Shown here piece by piece: positions 1 to 6,455 of a stretch of DNA of 16,689 nucleotides. Under the pieces are notes generated by a model. It saw only the letters and a program-made list of their open reading frames with translations. It did not search any database and was not told the DNA's origin. Numbering within the stretch: position 1 is the first letter of the stretch; each line of letters starts with the position of its first letter. Location: assembly GCA_021817645.1 (NCBI GenBank), contig JAKAGH010000032.1, positions 1 through 16,689 of the forward strand, written 5' to 3'. Both the position numbers and the translations under genes were made by a program. Source of the DNA: Deltaproteobacteria bacterium. GTDB taxonomy: Bacteria; Desulfobacterota; Desulfobaccia; Desulfobaccales; 0-14-0-80-60-11.

Positions 1-52
1 GGGGCGGCCCTCCGTGCCCGCCGGGCGTCCGGCGGGCCCGGAGGCCCGCCCC
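1..52 (+). terminator. Long GC-rich hairpin, possible terminator of a gene left of the window
   Basis: Positions 16-24 and 29-37 are perfect complements around a GCGT loop. Positions 1-14 pair with 39-52 with one mismatch, so almost the whole stretch folds into one stem. A pyrimidine-rich, T-rich stretch (61-73) follows after about eight bases. This suits a transcription end for a plus-strand gene outside the window, but the T-tract is not directly at the stem, so a repeat element is an alternative. Confidence 0.4.
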
Positions 53-74
53 ACCAGACCTTTTCTTTCTTCTC

Positions 75-196
75 GTTCCCAAGTTGTACTTGGGAACGCA
101 TTTATTTTCCCAAGCTTGGCTTGGGCGAGGCCGGAAAATACCGGTGGGAACCAAATTGCCAAGCCCGGCTTTATTGCGTCCCCTCTGGTTCCACCG
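75..196. repeat. Dispersed palindromic repeat, copy 1
   Basis: There are three successive hairpins. GTTCCCAAGT (75-84) and its complement (88-97) flank a TGT loop. CCCAAGC (109-115) pairs with GCTTGGG (119-125). CGGTGGGAACCA (142-153) pairs with 186-196 with one bulge. The first two hairpins recur at 9251-9302, the first with the same TGT loop, so this is a multi-copy intergenic element and not a gene-specific structure. The rest of the 1-314 gap holds the hairpin at 1-52 and, at 242-270, a weak promoter-like stretch (TATAAA at 265-270) before the next gene. Confidence 0.65.
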
Positions 197-314
197 CGCG
201 GCTGGGGAACTGGATGAGCCGGGAAGCCCTGCTAATTTTAATGGATTTGCCCAGGCCATCTTGCTATAAAAAAACAAATCCGCCCCAACCGGCCCGGAAC
301 AAGGAAGATAACCC

Positions 315-1826
315 ATGCAAAAAGTGAAAATCGGCTTCATCGGCACGGACGGCAGGAGTTTTCTGGCTGCCTTGGAGACCAGCCGGGCCACCAGCGAGCT
401 TTACCCCGGCGACTATCAGGGCGTCGTGGTCCGGGGCACCCCGGCCATGCCCCCTTTCGCCCGGAAGATGCGCTGGCCGGTGGATTTTGTTCCGGTGGCC
501 GCCAATTCCCCGGAAGCTTACGGCGCGGCGCTGCTTGCCGCGTTCTCCGAGGAGGCCCTGGACCTGGCCCTGGTCATGCCCGAGGCCCTGCTTTTCGAGG
601 GTCTGGTGGACAAGGTGGAGGAAGCCGGCTTTGGTGAAAGAATTATCGGTCTGGATCAAAAAGGCGCTTTTCTGGAGGCCGATAAGATCGCGTGCAAGCG
701 CTTCTGCCGGGCAGCGGGCATCCCCGTGGCCCCGGCCTGGAGCGAGGTGGAGGCCCGGGATTATCCCGCGGTTCTGGGGATCTGCCTGGACTATCTCCAT
801 GAATACGGGGGCGCAGTACTAAAATTCCCGTACAGCGCCGGGGGCAAAGGGGCCCGGATCATCCTCAACGCCTGGGAAATCCGGGAGGTCTATGATCTTT
901 TGCTCAAAGACTATAAGGATTCTTACTCCCAGTTTTGCGGCAAGAAAAACCCCTGGCCCCTGCTCATCGAGGCCCGCATGTCCGGGGTGGAGATCAGTTT
1001 CACCATTTTTGTGGATAAAAACGGCAACTATCAGCTTCTCCCCACGGCCATGGATTATCCCGAGAGGTTCGAGGGACCTCCGGGTATCGACAACCCCATC
1101 ACCGGCGGCATGGGCTCCATCTCGCCTCACCCCTTTGAGTCCCCGTCCTTAATGGCTTTGGCCGAAGAGACCATTGCCAAACCCCTGATCCAAAGCATGA
1201 AGGCCAAAGGTATCCTGCGGCCCTGCGTCCTCTATCCCGGCTGCTTTGCCTCCTTTGCCTCCAATTTTGAGCCCCGGGCCATCAGGGTCTGCGAAATCAA
1301 CATCCGCCCCGGTGAGCCGGAATTTCAGCCCGTGGTCAAACGACTGCGCAATCTGGGGGCTCTGCTGGAGGCCATGCGGGACGGCCGTCTTCATGAAGTC
1401 GCCCCGGAAGTGCGGGCCGACCAGATTTCGCTCTGCCTGGCCCTGGTCACCGGCCCCGGCGGCCCCAAGCAGCAGAAGGGCTACCCCTGGTCCCTCACCA
1501 AAGGCGAAGTCCTGGAGATGGACTTCGAATATTGCGACAAAAAGAAGATTACGGTCATCCCCTCGGCCATGGACTGCACGGAGGAAGGCGTCTTCAAGTC
1601 CGACGGCTCCCGGGTGGCTTACCTGGTGGCCAACGCCACGGTGAAGGCGGGGCAGAAACGGGGCCAGGTGGTGGAAAGCCTGCGCCTGCGGCTCCTCAAC
1701 GCCTTCGATCAGGGGAAAATCCGGGTGATTCCCCGGGAGAACGAACAGGGCAACCGGCTGGCTTTGAGACGGGATATTGGACTGCATTATCAGAAAGCGG
1801 AGATGCTGGCGCCAGGGGACAGGTAA
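315..1826 (+). CDS. PurD-like ATP-grasp ligase (phosphoribosylamine-glycine ligase family)
   Basis: The 503-residue protein has the layout of GAR synthetase, which joins 5-phosphoribosylamine and glycine with ATP in purine synthesis in the cytoplasm. Visible family signatures, in order: the LEADKIACKRF segment (120-130); the glycine-rich ATP loop YSAGGKGA (173-180); the strand IEARMSGVEISF (218-229); TGGMGSISPH (263-272, usually TGGMGAYSP); the metal-binding EINIRPGEPEFQ (327-338, usually NxRxGDPExQ); and a C-terminal PurD-type domain with KGYPW (388-392). It is about 75 residues longer than typical PurD and divergent at several conserved positions, for example GEPE in place of GDPE. It may therefore be a paralog acting on another substrate. 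The ATG is preceded by AAGGA (301-305) at nine bases. It stands alone, with no other purine gene nearby. The fold is sure; the exact reaction is not. Confidence 0.75.
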   Translation: MQKVKIGFIGTDGRSFLAALETSRATSELYPGDYQGVVVRGTPAMPPFARKMRWPVDFVPVAANSPEAYGAALLAAFSEEALDLALVMPEALLFEGLVDKVEEAGFGERIIGLDQKGAFLEADKIACKRFCRAAGIPVAPAWSEVEARDYPAVLGICLDYLHEYGGAVLKFPYSAGGKGARIILNAWEIREVYDLLLKDYKDSYSQFCGKKNPWPLLIEARMSGVEISFTIFVDKNGNYQLLPTAMDYPERFEGPPGIDNPITGGMGSISPHPFESPSLMALAEETIAKPLIQSMKAKGILRPCVLYPGCFASFASNFEPRAIRVCEINIRPGEPEFQPVVKRLRNLGALLEAMRDGRLHEVAPEVRADQISLCLALVTGPGGPKQQKGYPWSLTKGEVLEMDFEYCDKKKITVIPSAMDCTEEGVFKSDGSRVAYLVANATVKAGQKRGQVVESLRLRLLNAFDQGKIRVIPRENEQGNRLALRRDIGLHYQKAEMLAPGDR

Positions 1827-1960
1827 AAGATTCACCACAAAGACACAGAGACACAAAGGGACACAGAGAAATAATCTTTAATTTTGGCGGCGAGCCGCCA
1901 AAATTAAAAAAATATCTTTGTGCCTCTCTGTGCCTTTGTGTCTTTGTGGTAAATCTTTTT
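1825..1960. repeat. Large imperfect palindrome between two convergent genes
   Basis: The outer arms (about 1825-1870 and 1912-1959) are complementary with scattered mismatches and consist of degenerate short units such as GACACAGA and ACACAAAGG. The core is a perfect 14-bp stem (1877-1890 with 1895-1908) closed by a CGAG loop. The element begins inside the TAA of the PurD-like gene and ends inside the TAA of murI, so it fills the whole intergenic space. It can act as a bidirectional terminator. The degenerate CACAAAGA-type arms look like a mobile, multi-copy intergenic repeat. Confidence 0.75.
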
Positions 1961-2762
1961 ACAATTCCACCACTTCCGGGGTGAGGGCCTGGCCCATGAA
2001 GAGGCTGGCCAGTTGCTGGAAGCGCGGGGTGAGGTCGGTGGTGAGGTAGCGGCGGCTGCCGCCCCGGCTGAGTTGGGTTTCGATCTCCGGGTGCCGCTCG
2101 AGATAATCCACCAGTTTGGCCGCGGTCACCTGGCCGGAGCAGATCAGCTCCAGCTTGTCCCCCATGAGGCCCCGGATTTGTTCCTTCAAAATGGAATAAT
2201 GGGTGCAGCCCATAATCAAGGTGTCTACTTTTGCTGCTTTGAGCGGCGCCAGGTAGCGTTTCAGGATCATGCCGGTGCCTTCCCAGTCCTGTTCGCCTGA
2301 TTCGATGAGGGGCACCAGCAAAGGGCAGGCCTGCTGCACTACTTCCACTTCCGGGTTCAATTTCTTCAACTCCAGATCGAAAGAGAGAGAGGACACGGTG
2401 CCTTCGGTGGCGATAATGCCGATGCGCTGGCCCGGGCTGCGGGCCAGGGCCTCTTCCACGGTGGGGATCACCACTCCCAGAACCCGCCGCTCCGGGTAGT
2501 GGACCGGCAGATAGACCTGCTGGATGGTGCGCAGGGCCTTGGCGGAGGCCGTGTGGCAGGCCAGGATAATGAGGCGGCAGCCCTGCCGGAATAAATAATC
2601 CACCGCCTGGGCGGTAAAACGGACCACTACCTTATCCGAGCGGGTGCCGTAAGGGATGCGGGCATTGTCCCCCAGGTAGAGATAGTCGTAATGCGGCAGG
2701 ACCTGGAGAAACTCCCGGAGCACCACCAGGCCGCCAAACCCCGAATCAAAGACGCCGATCAT
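1959..2762 (-). CDS. murI: Glutamate racemase
   Basis: This cytoplasmic enzyme interconverts L- and D-glutamate without a cofactor and supplies D-glutamate for peptidoglycan. The 267-residue length is normal. The N-terminus MIGVFDSGFGG carries the conserved Asp6-Ser7; GDNARIPYGTRS (31-42) is the usual substrate-side loop. The two catalytic cysteines are C69 in LACHTASA and C186 in MGCTHYS. Two motif residues deviate: His70 where Asn is usual (ACNTA), and Ser190 where Pro is usual (GCTHYP). The reading frame is open further upstream to 2834, but family alignment puts the start at the ATG at 2762, preceded by a purine-rich AAAGAGAG. The gene converges on the PurD-like gene, and its stop lies in the shared palindrome. 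It has no evident operon partner. Confidence 0.93.
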   Translation of the reverse strand: MIGVFDSGFGGLVVLREFLQVLPHYDYLYLGDNARIPYGTRSDKVVVRFTAQAVDYLFRQGCRLIILACHTASAKALRTIQQVYLPVHYPERRVLGVVIPTVEEALARSPGQRIGIIATEGTVSSLSFDLELKKLNPEVEVVQQACPLLVPLIESGEQDWEGTGMILKRYLAPLKAAKVDTLIMGCTHYSILKEQIRGLMGDKLELICSGQVTAAKLVDYLERHPEIETQLSRGGSRRYLTTDLTPRFQQLASLFMGQALTPEVVEL

Positions 2763-2934
2763 GGTTCTCTCTTTGAAGGTTATTTTGAGGGAGGGATTGT
2801 AAAGGGGCCGGTGAGCCCCTGCCCCCTCCCTCAAACTCCCTCCCCCAACCCCTTACTGGTTTCTTGAGGCCGGGAAAGTCTGGGCCGCAGGCCGCGCCTT
2901 CCCCGGCCAAATATGCGGGTTGGGAGGGGGGTGT

Positions 2935-2974
2935 GGGGGGAGGGCAGGGACCTCAGGTCCCTGGCCCTCCCCCC
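2935..2974 (-). terminator. GC-rich hairpin downstream of the ABC permease gene
   Basis: Positions 2935-2953 and 2955-2974 are inverted repeats (GGGAGGG and AGGGACCT arms, one bulged base). The hairpin begins 14 bases past the stop of the minus-strand permease gene, where a terminator of the ABC operon would lie. No U-tract follows on the minus strand, only C-rich sequence, so it is not a classical intrinsic terminator. The rest of the gap up to murI is G/C-skewed low-complexity sequence without a coding signal. Confidence 0.4.
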
Positions 2975-2987
2975 ACAATCTCTTCCC

Positions 2988-3782
2988 CTACTCCGACAGC
3001 CGCAGCAAAGTGCCTCGCTGCAACGCCGATCTCAAGGTGTATTGCACCAGGAGGTAGCAGAGGCCCAAATATATCACGCTTTGGGAAAAGCCGTAAAGCA
3101 GGGGGCGGGTCGAGTGCAGGGGAAAGCCGTAAAAGTGGCGGAAATATTCCAGAAAATAGGTGAGCGGGATGATCTGGGCCAGTTCCCGGACCCCGGGGGG
3201 CAGCACGCTCACCGGATAATAGAGGCCGCACAACAGGAGCATCAGATAGGAGAAGGCCCAGGCCGCGACTTCGGCCCGCTGCCCGAAACGCAGCACCAGG
3301 GCCAGGACCAGGGCGCCGATGATGGCCGCATTGAGAAACATCCCCGCCATAAAGATCAGTAAGCCCCCGGTTCCCGGGCGGCCGAGGTCCATATCAAAAA
3401 GCCACATGCTCAAAAGCCCCATGACCACAAAGACCAGAAAGCCCCGGATCAGACCCACCAGGCCGGAGCCGATGAGGATATGGGTCAACCTGATGGGGGC
3501 CATGAATTCATGTTTCAAGCTTTTGGCCCACACGGAATAAAGGAGGGCGTAAGACAGGTCCAACTGCGCGATCTGAATGGTGTTCATGCTCACCGCGCCG
3601 ATGAGGATAAAGGTCACAGTCTCCGGGTCCAGTTTCAGAAACCGGGTCAGCAGCCCCACGGAAAAGATGGCCACCCCGGGCCAGAAGAGCATCTCAAAAA
3701 CGGCAAAGACGTTACGCCGGTTCACCAGGGCGCTCCTGGCGGCAAAGGCCCAGATTTTATAAAAATCAGTGGGTAATCTCAT
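2988..3782 (-). CDS. ABC-2 type transporter permease
   Basis: The 264-residue inner-membrane protein is the channel subunit of an ABC exporter. About six hydrophobic segments are visible (near 28-46, 54-75, 101-128, 139-165, 172-192 and 225-250), the usual ABC-2 membrane-domain topology with a short cytoplasmic N-terminus. The region near 190-215 (YYPVSVLPPGVRELAQIIPLTYF) matches the family's conserved amphipathic loop before the last TM. The start codon lies inside the ATPase gene's last codons (17-base overlap), so the two are translationally coupled and form one transporter. The substrate cannot be read from sequence; such pairs export lipids, polysaccharides, drugs or peptides. Confidence 0.85.
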   Translation of the reverse strand: MRLPTDFYKIWAFAARSALVNRRNVFAVFEMLFWPGVAIFSVGLLTRFLKLDPETVTFILIGAVSMNTIQIAQLDLSYALLYSVWAKSLKHEFMAPIRLTHILIGSGLVGLIRGFLVFVVMGLLSMWLFDMDLGRPGTGGLLIFMAGMFLNAAIIGALVLALVLRFGQRAEVAAWAFSYLMLLLCGLYYPVSVLPPGVRELAQIIPLTYFLEYFRHFYGFPLHSTRPLLYGFSQSVIYLGLCYLLVQYTLRSALQRGTLLRLSE

Positions 3783-4704
3783 GATAGATCTCGGCCAGGT
3801 CCACTTCCTGGAGCCGCACTTTAATTACCTGGCCCGGGGGCTGGGACACGGCCTCCAGAATCGCGGCCAGACGCTCCTCGCCCCGGTCCACCCGCAGGTC
3901 CACCCGGTTGTCCTGCAGGTTATAGGTTAATACCCCGGGAAGTTGGCCATAATCCACGGCCGCGGCGCCGTCCCGGAAGAAGAGGCTCACATGGTCTCCC
4001 AACCCCAGGCGCTCCTGCAACTCCGGCATCGTGCCCCGGGCCAGGAGACGTCCTTCCTTCAAAAAGGCCACCTCCCCGCAGAGCATCTCCGCCTCCCGGA
4101 GATTATGGGTGGTCAGCAGGATGGTCAAACCTGCGTCCCGGTTCAACCTGAGGATTTCCCCCCGGAGATGCCGGGACATCTCCGGGTCCAGGCCGGTGGT
4201 GGGCTCATCCAGAAAGAGCAGCTCCGGGGTGTTGATCAGGGCCTTGGCCAACGCCAGCCGCTGCTTGAGGCCGGTGGAAAGGCGCTCAAAAGTCACCCGC
4301 CGGTGGGGCTGAAGTTCAAATAACTCCAGAAGCTCCTCCACCTTGGCAACCAAAGCCCTGCCCCCCAACCCGTAAAGGCGTCCGTAAAAACGCAGGTTTT
4401 CTTCCACGGTCAGGCACCAAAGAAAGTGCGCGCCGCTGGCGGCCAGGTTGACCCGCTCCCGCAGGCGGCCCGCGTCCTGCACCACGTCCAGCCCCAGGAC
4501 CCGGGCCTGGCCGGCATCCGGCCGCAAGAGCGTTGCCAGGATGGAGATCAGGGTGGTCTTGCCCGCGCCGTTAGGCCCCAGGATGCCGAAAATGGCCCCC
4601 GGGCTTACCTCCAGATCAACGTTATGGAGCACCTGCTTCCGGGGCCCGAAAAACCCGGTCTTAAACGATTTGCTGATGCCCTCTGCAAAAATCGCTGGTT
4701 GCAT
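3766..4704 (-). CDS. ABC transporter ATP-binding protein
   Basis: This is the cytoplasmic ATPase that drives the adjoining ABC-2 permease. In the 312 residues one sees Walker A GPNGAGKTT (43-51), signature LSTGLKQRL (142-150, usually LSGGxxQRx), Walker B LLFLDEP (162-168), D-loop TTGLD and switch His200 in TTHNL. Past about residue 225 there is a roughly 85-residue C-terminal domain, as in many ABC-2 ATPases. The usual Q-loop glutamine is missing: the segment VNLAASGAHFLW (85-96) has Ser where Gln is expected. Related ABC-2 subfamilies carry similar changes, so it is probably still active. The gene follows the DUF202 gene after 9 bases and has no clear Shine-Dalgarno, which suggests coupling to it. 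Confidence 0.9.
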   Translation of the reverse strand: MQPAIFAEGISKSFKTGFFGPRKQVLHNVDLEVSPGAIFGILGPNGAGKTTLISILATLLRPDAGQARVLGLDVVQDAGRLRERVNLAASGAHFLWCLTVEENLRFYGRLYGLGGRALVAKVEELLELFELQPHRRVTFERLSTGLKQRLALAKALINTPELLFLDEPTTGLDPEMSRHLRGEILRLNRDAGLTILLTTHNLREAEMLCGEVAFLKEGRLLARGTMPELQERLGLGDHVSLFFRDGAAAVDYGQLPGVLTYNLQDNRVDLRVDRGEERLAAILEAVSQPPGQVIKVRLQEVDLAEIYHEITH

Positions 4705-4713
4705 AGTATTTTT

Positions 4714-5127
4714 TTATTTTAAAGAATGAAGCATATAAAAAACCAGGAAGATCCCGATGGTAATGATTCCCAAGGTTACCATTATGTCAAGCAATAGCGA
4801 AGGTTTATAGGAACCTTCGTTTATCTCCCATTCCACCTTTTTATATCTGATAAATGCCAGCACGCCCATTAAGCCGCCCATGGCCACCAGCAGTATGCCA
4901 AAAATTGAAGAAAACTCGAGGTGGGAATGATTCGCTTCTGGAGGCAGCGTTTTATCAACGAAATATGAAAATTTCCTGATGAAAAAGGCGAACTTCTCTA
5001 CCACAAAACCAAAGGCCATGATGCCAATAACGGTTCTGATCCAGGCGAGAAAGGTCCTCTCATTCGCCATATGATCGCTGCAGTTTGGACTCTTCGCCGG
5101 TTTAGTAGTCTCATTCGGTTCCGTCAT
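4714..5127 (-). CDS. DUF202 (YidH-like) small inner-membrane protein
   Basis: The 137-residue protein has three TM helices (about 30-50, 72-93, 112-133). The hallmark ANERTFLAWIRT (21-32) just before TM1 identifies the DUF202 family, whose function is not established. The N-terminal 20 residues are polar and cytoplasmic. A purine-rich GAAGGAAGG about 10 bases before the ATG is the likely ribosome binding site. The gene is noticeably more A/T-rich than its neighbours, in coding and flanking sequence, which hints at a separate origin. It lies first in a minus-strand cluster with the ABC ATPase and permease, 9 bases before the ATPase. Whether it works with the transporter is an inference from spacing only. 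Confidence 0.85.
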   Translation of the reverse strand: MTEPNETTKPAKSPNCSDHMANERTFLAWIRTVIGIMAFGFVVEKFAFFIRKFSYFVDKTLPPEANHSHLEFSSIFGILLVAMGGLMGVLAFIRYKKVEWEINEGSYKPSLLLDIMVTLGIITIGIFLVFYMLHSLK

Positions 5128-5192
5128 ACCCTGGGCCTTCCTTCATTAGGCATACCATTTATTGAAATAAAGGGAACTGGTTAAGTCTATCA

Positions 5193-5216
5193 AACCTGGC
5201 CCCGAGGGCCAAGGTT
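5193..5216. other. Small hairpin in the divergent DUF202-ruvB intergenic region
   Basis: TGGCCC (5197-5202) and GGGCCA (5206-5211) form a stem around CGA, extended by AACC/GGTT past one bulged A, and followed by a short T-run on the plus strand. It lies between two divergent genes, so it is not a 3' terminator of either. It could be a leader or attenuator structure before ruvB, or chance. Confidence 0.3.
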
Positions 5217-5282
5217 TTCTGAATCGGGGGCAGGCCGCGACTGTCTTGCAAAGTTGCCGGGGCTAGGGTAGATTGCTAAGCA

Positions 5283-6308
5283 ATGGGTGAAGAAGAGCGG
5301 ATCGTCAATCCTCGGCGGCAGGTGGAGGATCTGGGGCTGGAGCCGGGTCTCAGGCCCCGGTCCTTGTCGGAGTTTGTCGGCCAGGACGAGGTGCGCCGCA
5401 ACCTGGAAATCGCCATGACCGCGGCCCGGGCCCGGGGCGAGGCCGTGGACCATATCCTGGTGCACGGGCCCCCGGGGTTGGGGAAAACCACCCTGGCCCA
5501 CATCATCGCCCAGGAGATGGACGCGGGCATCAAGACCACTTCCGGGCCGGTGGTGGAGCGGGCCGGGGACCTGGCCGCGCTGCTCACCAATCTGCAGCCC
5601 CGGGACGTCCTCTTCGTAGACGAAGTCCACCGGCTGCCCACGGTGGTGGAGGAAATCCTGTATCCGGCCATGGAGGATTTCCGCCTGGACCTGATTGTCG
5701 GGCAGGGTCCCGGAGCCCGCTCCGTGCGCCTGGAACTGCCCCATTTCACCCTGGTGGGGGCCACCACCAGGGCCGGCCTCTTAACTCCCGCGCTCCGGGA
5801 CCGTTTCGGCCTGATGCTGCGCCTGGATTTTTATAGCCCGGAGAATCTGGCCCGGATCACCCGCCGGGCCGCCCAGGTCCTGGGGGTGGAGGTGGACGAA
5901 GAGGGGGCCTGGGAGATCGCCCGGCGCTCCCGGGGCACGCCCCGCATCGCCAACCGGCTGCTGAAACGGGTGCGGGACTATGCCCAGGTCCGGGGCGACG
6001 GCCGGGTCACCAAGGGAATTGCGGACGCAGCCCTGACGCTGCTGGAAGTGGACCACCTGGGCTTTGACCGCATGGACCGGCAGATACTGCGCACCATCCT
6101 GGAAAAGTTCGGCGGCGGCCCCGTGGGCCTGGGCACCCTGGCCGCGGCCCTCTGCGAAGAACAAGACACCTTAGAAGACGTCTACGAACCCTTCCTGATC
6201 CAATGCGGCTTCCTGCAACGCACCCCCCGGGGCCGGGTGACTACGGCCCGGGCGGTGGAGTATTTTGCTAAGACACCCCAGAAGGGCCGTTCCCCTAAGC
6301 TATTTTAA
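5283..6308 (+). CDS. ruvB: Holliday junction branch-migration helicase RuvB
   Basis: RuvB is the AAA+ motor that, as hexameric rings bound to RuvA, drives branch migration at Holliday junctions in recombinational repair. All diagnostic parts are present in 341 residues, the normal length: Walker A GPPGLGKTT (62-70), Walker B LFVDEVHR (110-117), sensor 1 GATTRAG (159-165), arginine finger in LRDRFG (171-176), sensor 2 GTPRIANRLL (218-227), and a C-terminal winged helix ending in the conserved GFLQRTPRGR. The ATG at 5283 gives the family N-terminus; the ribosome binding site is weak (TAGGG about 12 bases upstream). ruvA and ruvC are not adjacent in this window, so the gene seems to be transcribed alone. 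The 147 bases after it are A/T-rich without a convincing feature. Confidence 0.96.
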   Translation: MGEEERIVNPRRQVEDLGLEPGLRPRSLSEFVGQDEVRRNLEIAMTAARARGEAVDHILVHGPPGLGKTTLAHIIAQEMDAGIKTTSGPVVERAGDLAALLTNLQPRDVLFVDEVHRLPTVVEEILYPAMEDFRLDLIVGQGPGARSVRLELPHFTLVGATTRAGLLTPALRDRFGLMLRLDFYSPENLARITRRAAQVLGVEVDEEGAWEIARRSRGTPRIANRLLKRVRDYAQVRGDGRVTKGIADAALTLLEVDHLGFDRMDRQILRTILEKFGGGPVGLGTLAAALCEEQDTLEDVYEPFLIQCGFLQRTPRGRVTTARAVEYFAKTPQKGRSPKLF

Positions 6309-6455
6309 TCGCCTTTCCTTGGGCGCTGATTATGTGTCGATATATATTTCATAGAAAATAATTAAGCTTTGTAAGCTAGAAGATGCATTTGAATTGCTAT
6401 TAAGTTTCAAAAATAGAAACAATTCCCTTTACTCCTGACAACCACTTAAGCCCTT

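Noticed and set aside
243..256. GG-N10-GC spacing before the PurD-like gene as a sigma-54 promoter
   Set aside because: The -12 half lacks the TTGC core and the -24 half lacks CA; it is chance spacing.
264..800. Long open frame on the minus strand opposite the PurD-like gene
   Set aside because: It is a shadow of the GC-rich plus-strand gene: no family motifs, no ribosome binding site, and the sense frame carries clear ATP-grasp signatures.
1825..1960. CRISPR-like array from the repeating CACAAAGA units
   Set aside because: The units are short, degenerate and without unique spacers; the stretch is a palindrome.
2763..2834. Upstream extension of the glutamate racemase frame
   Set aside because: The family N-terminus begins at the ATG at 2762; the extra 24 residues match nothing and have no ribosome binding site.
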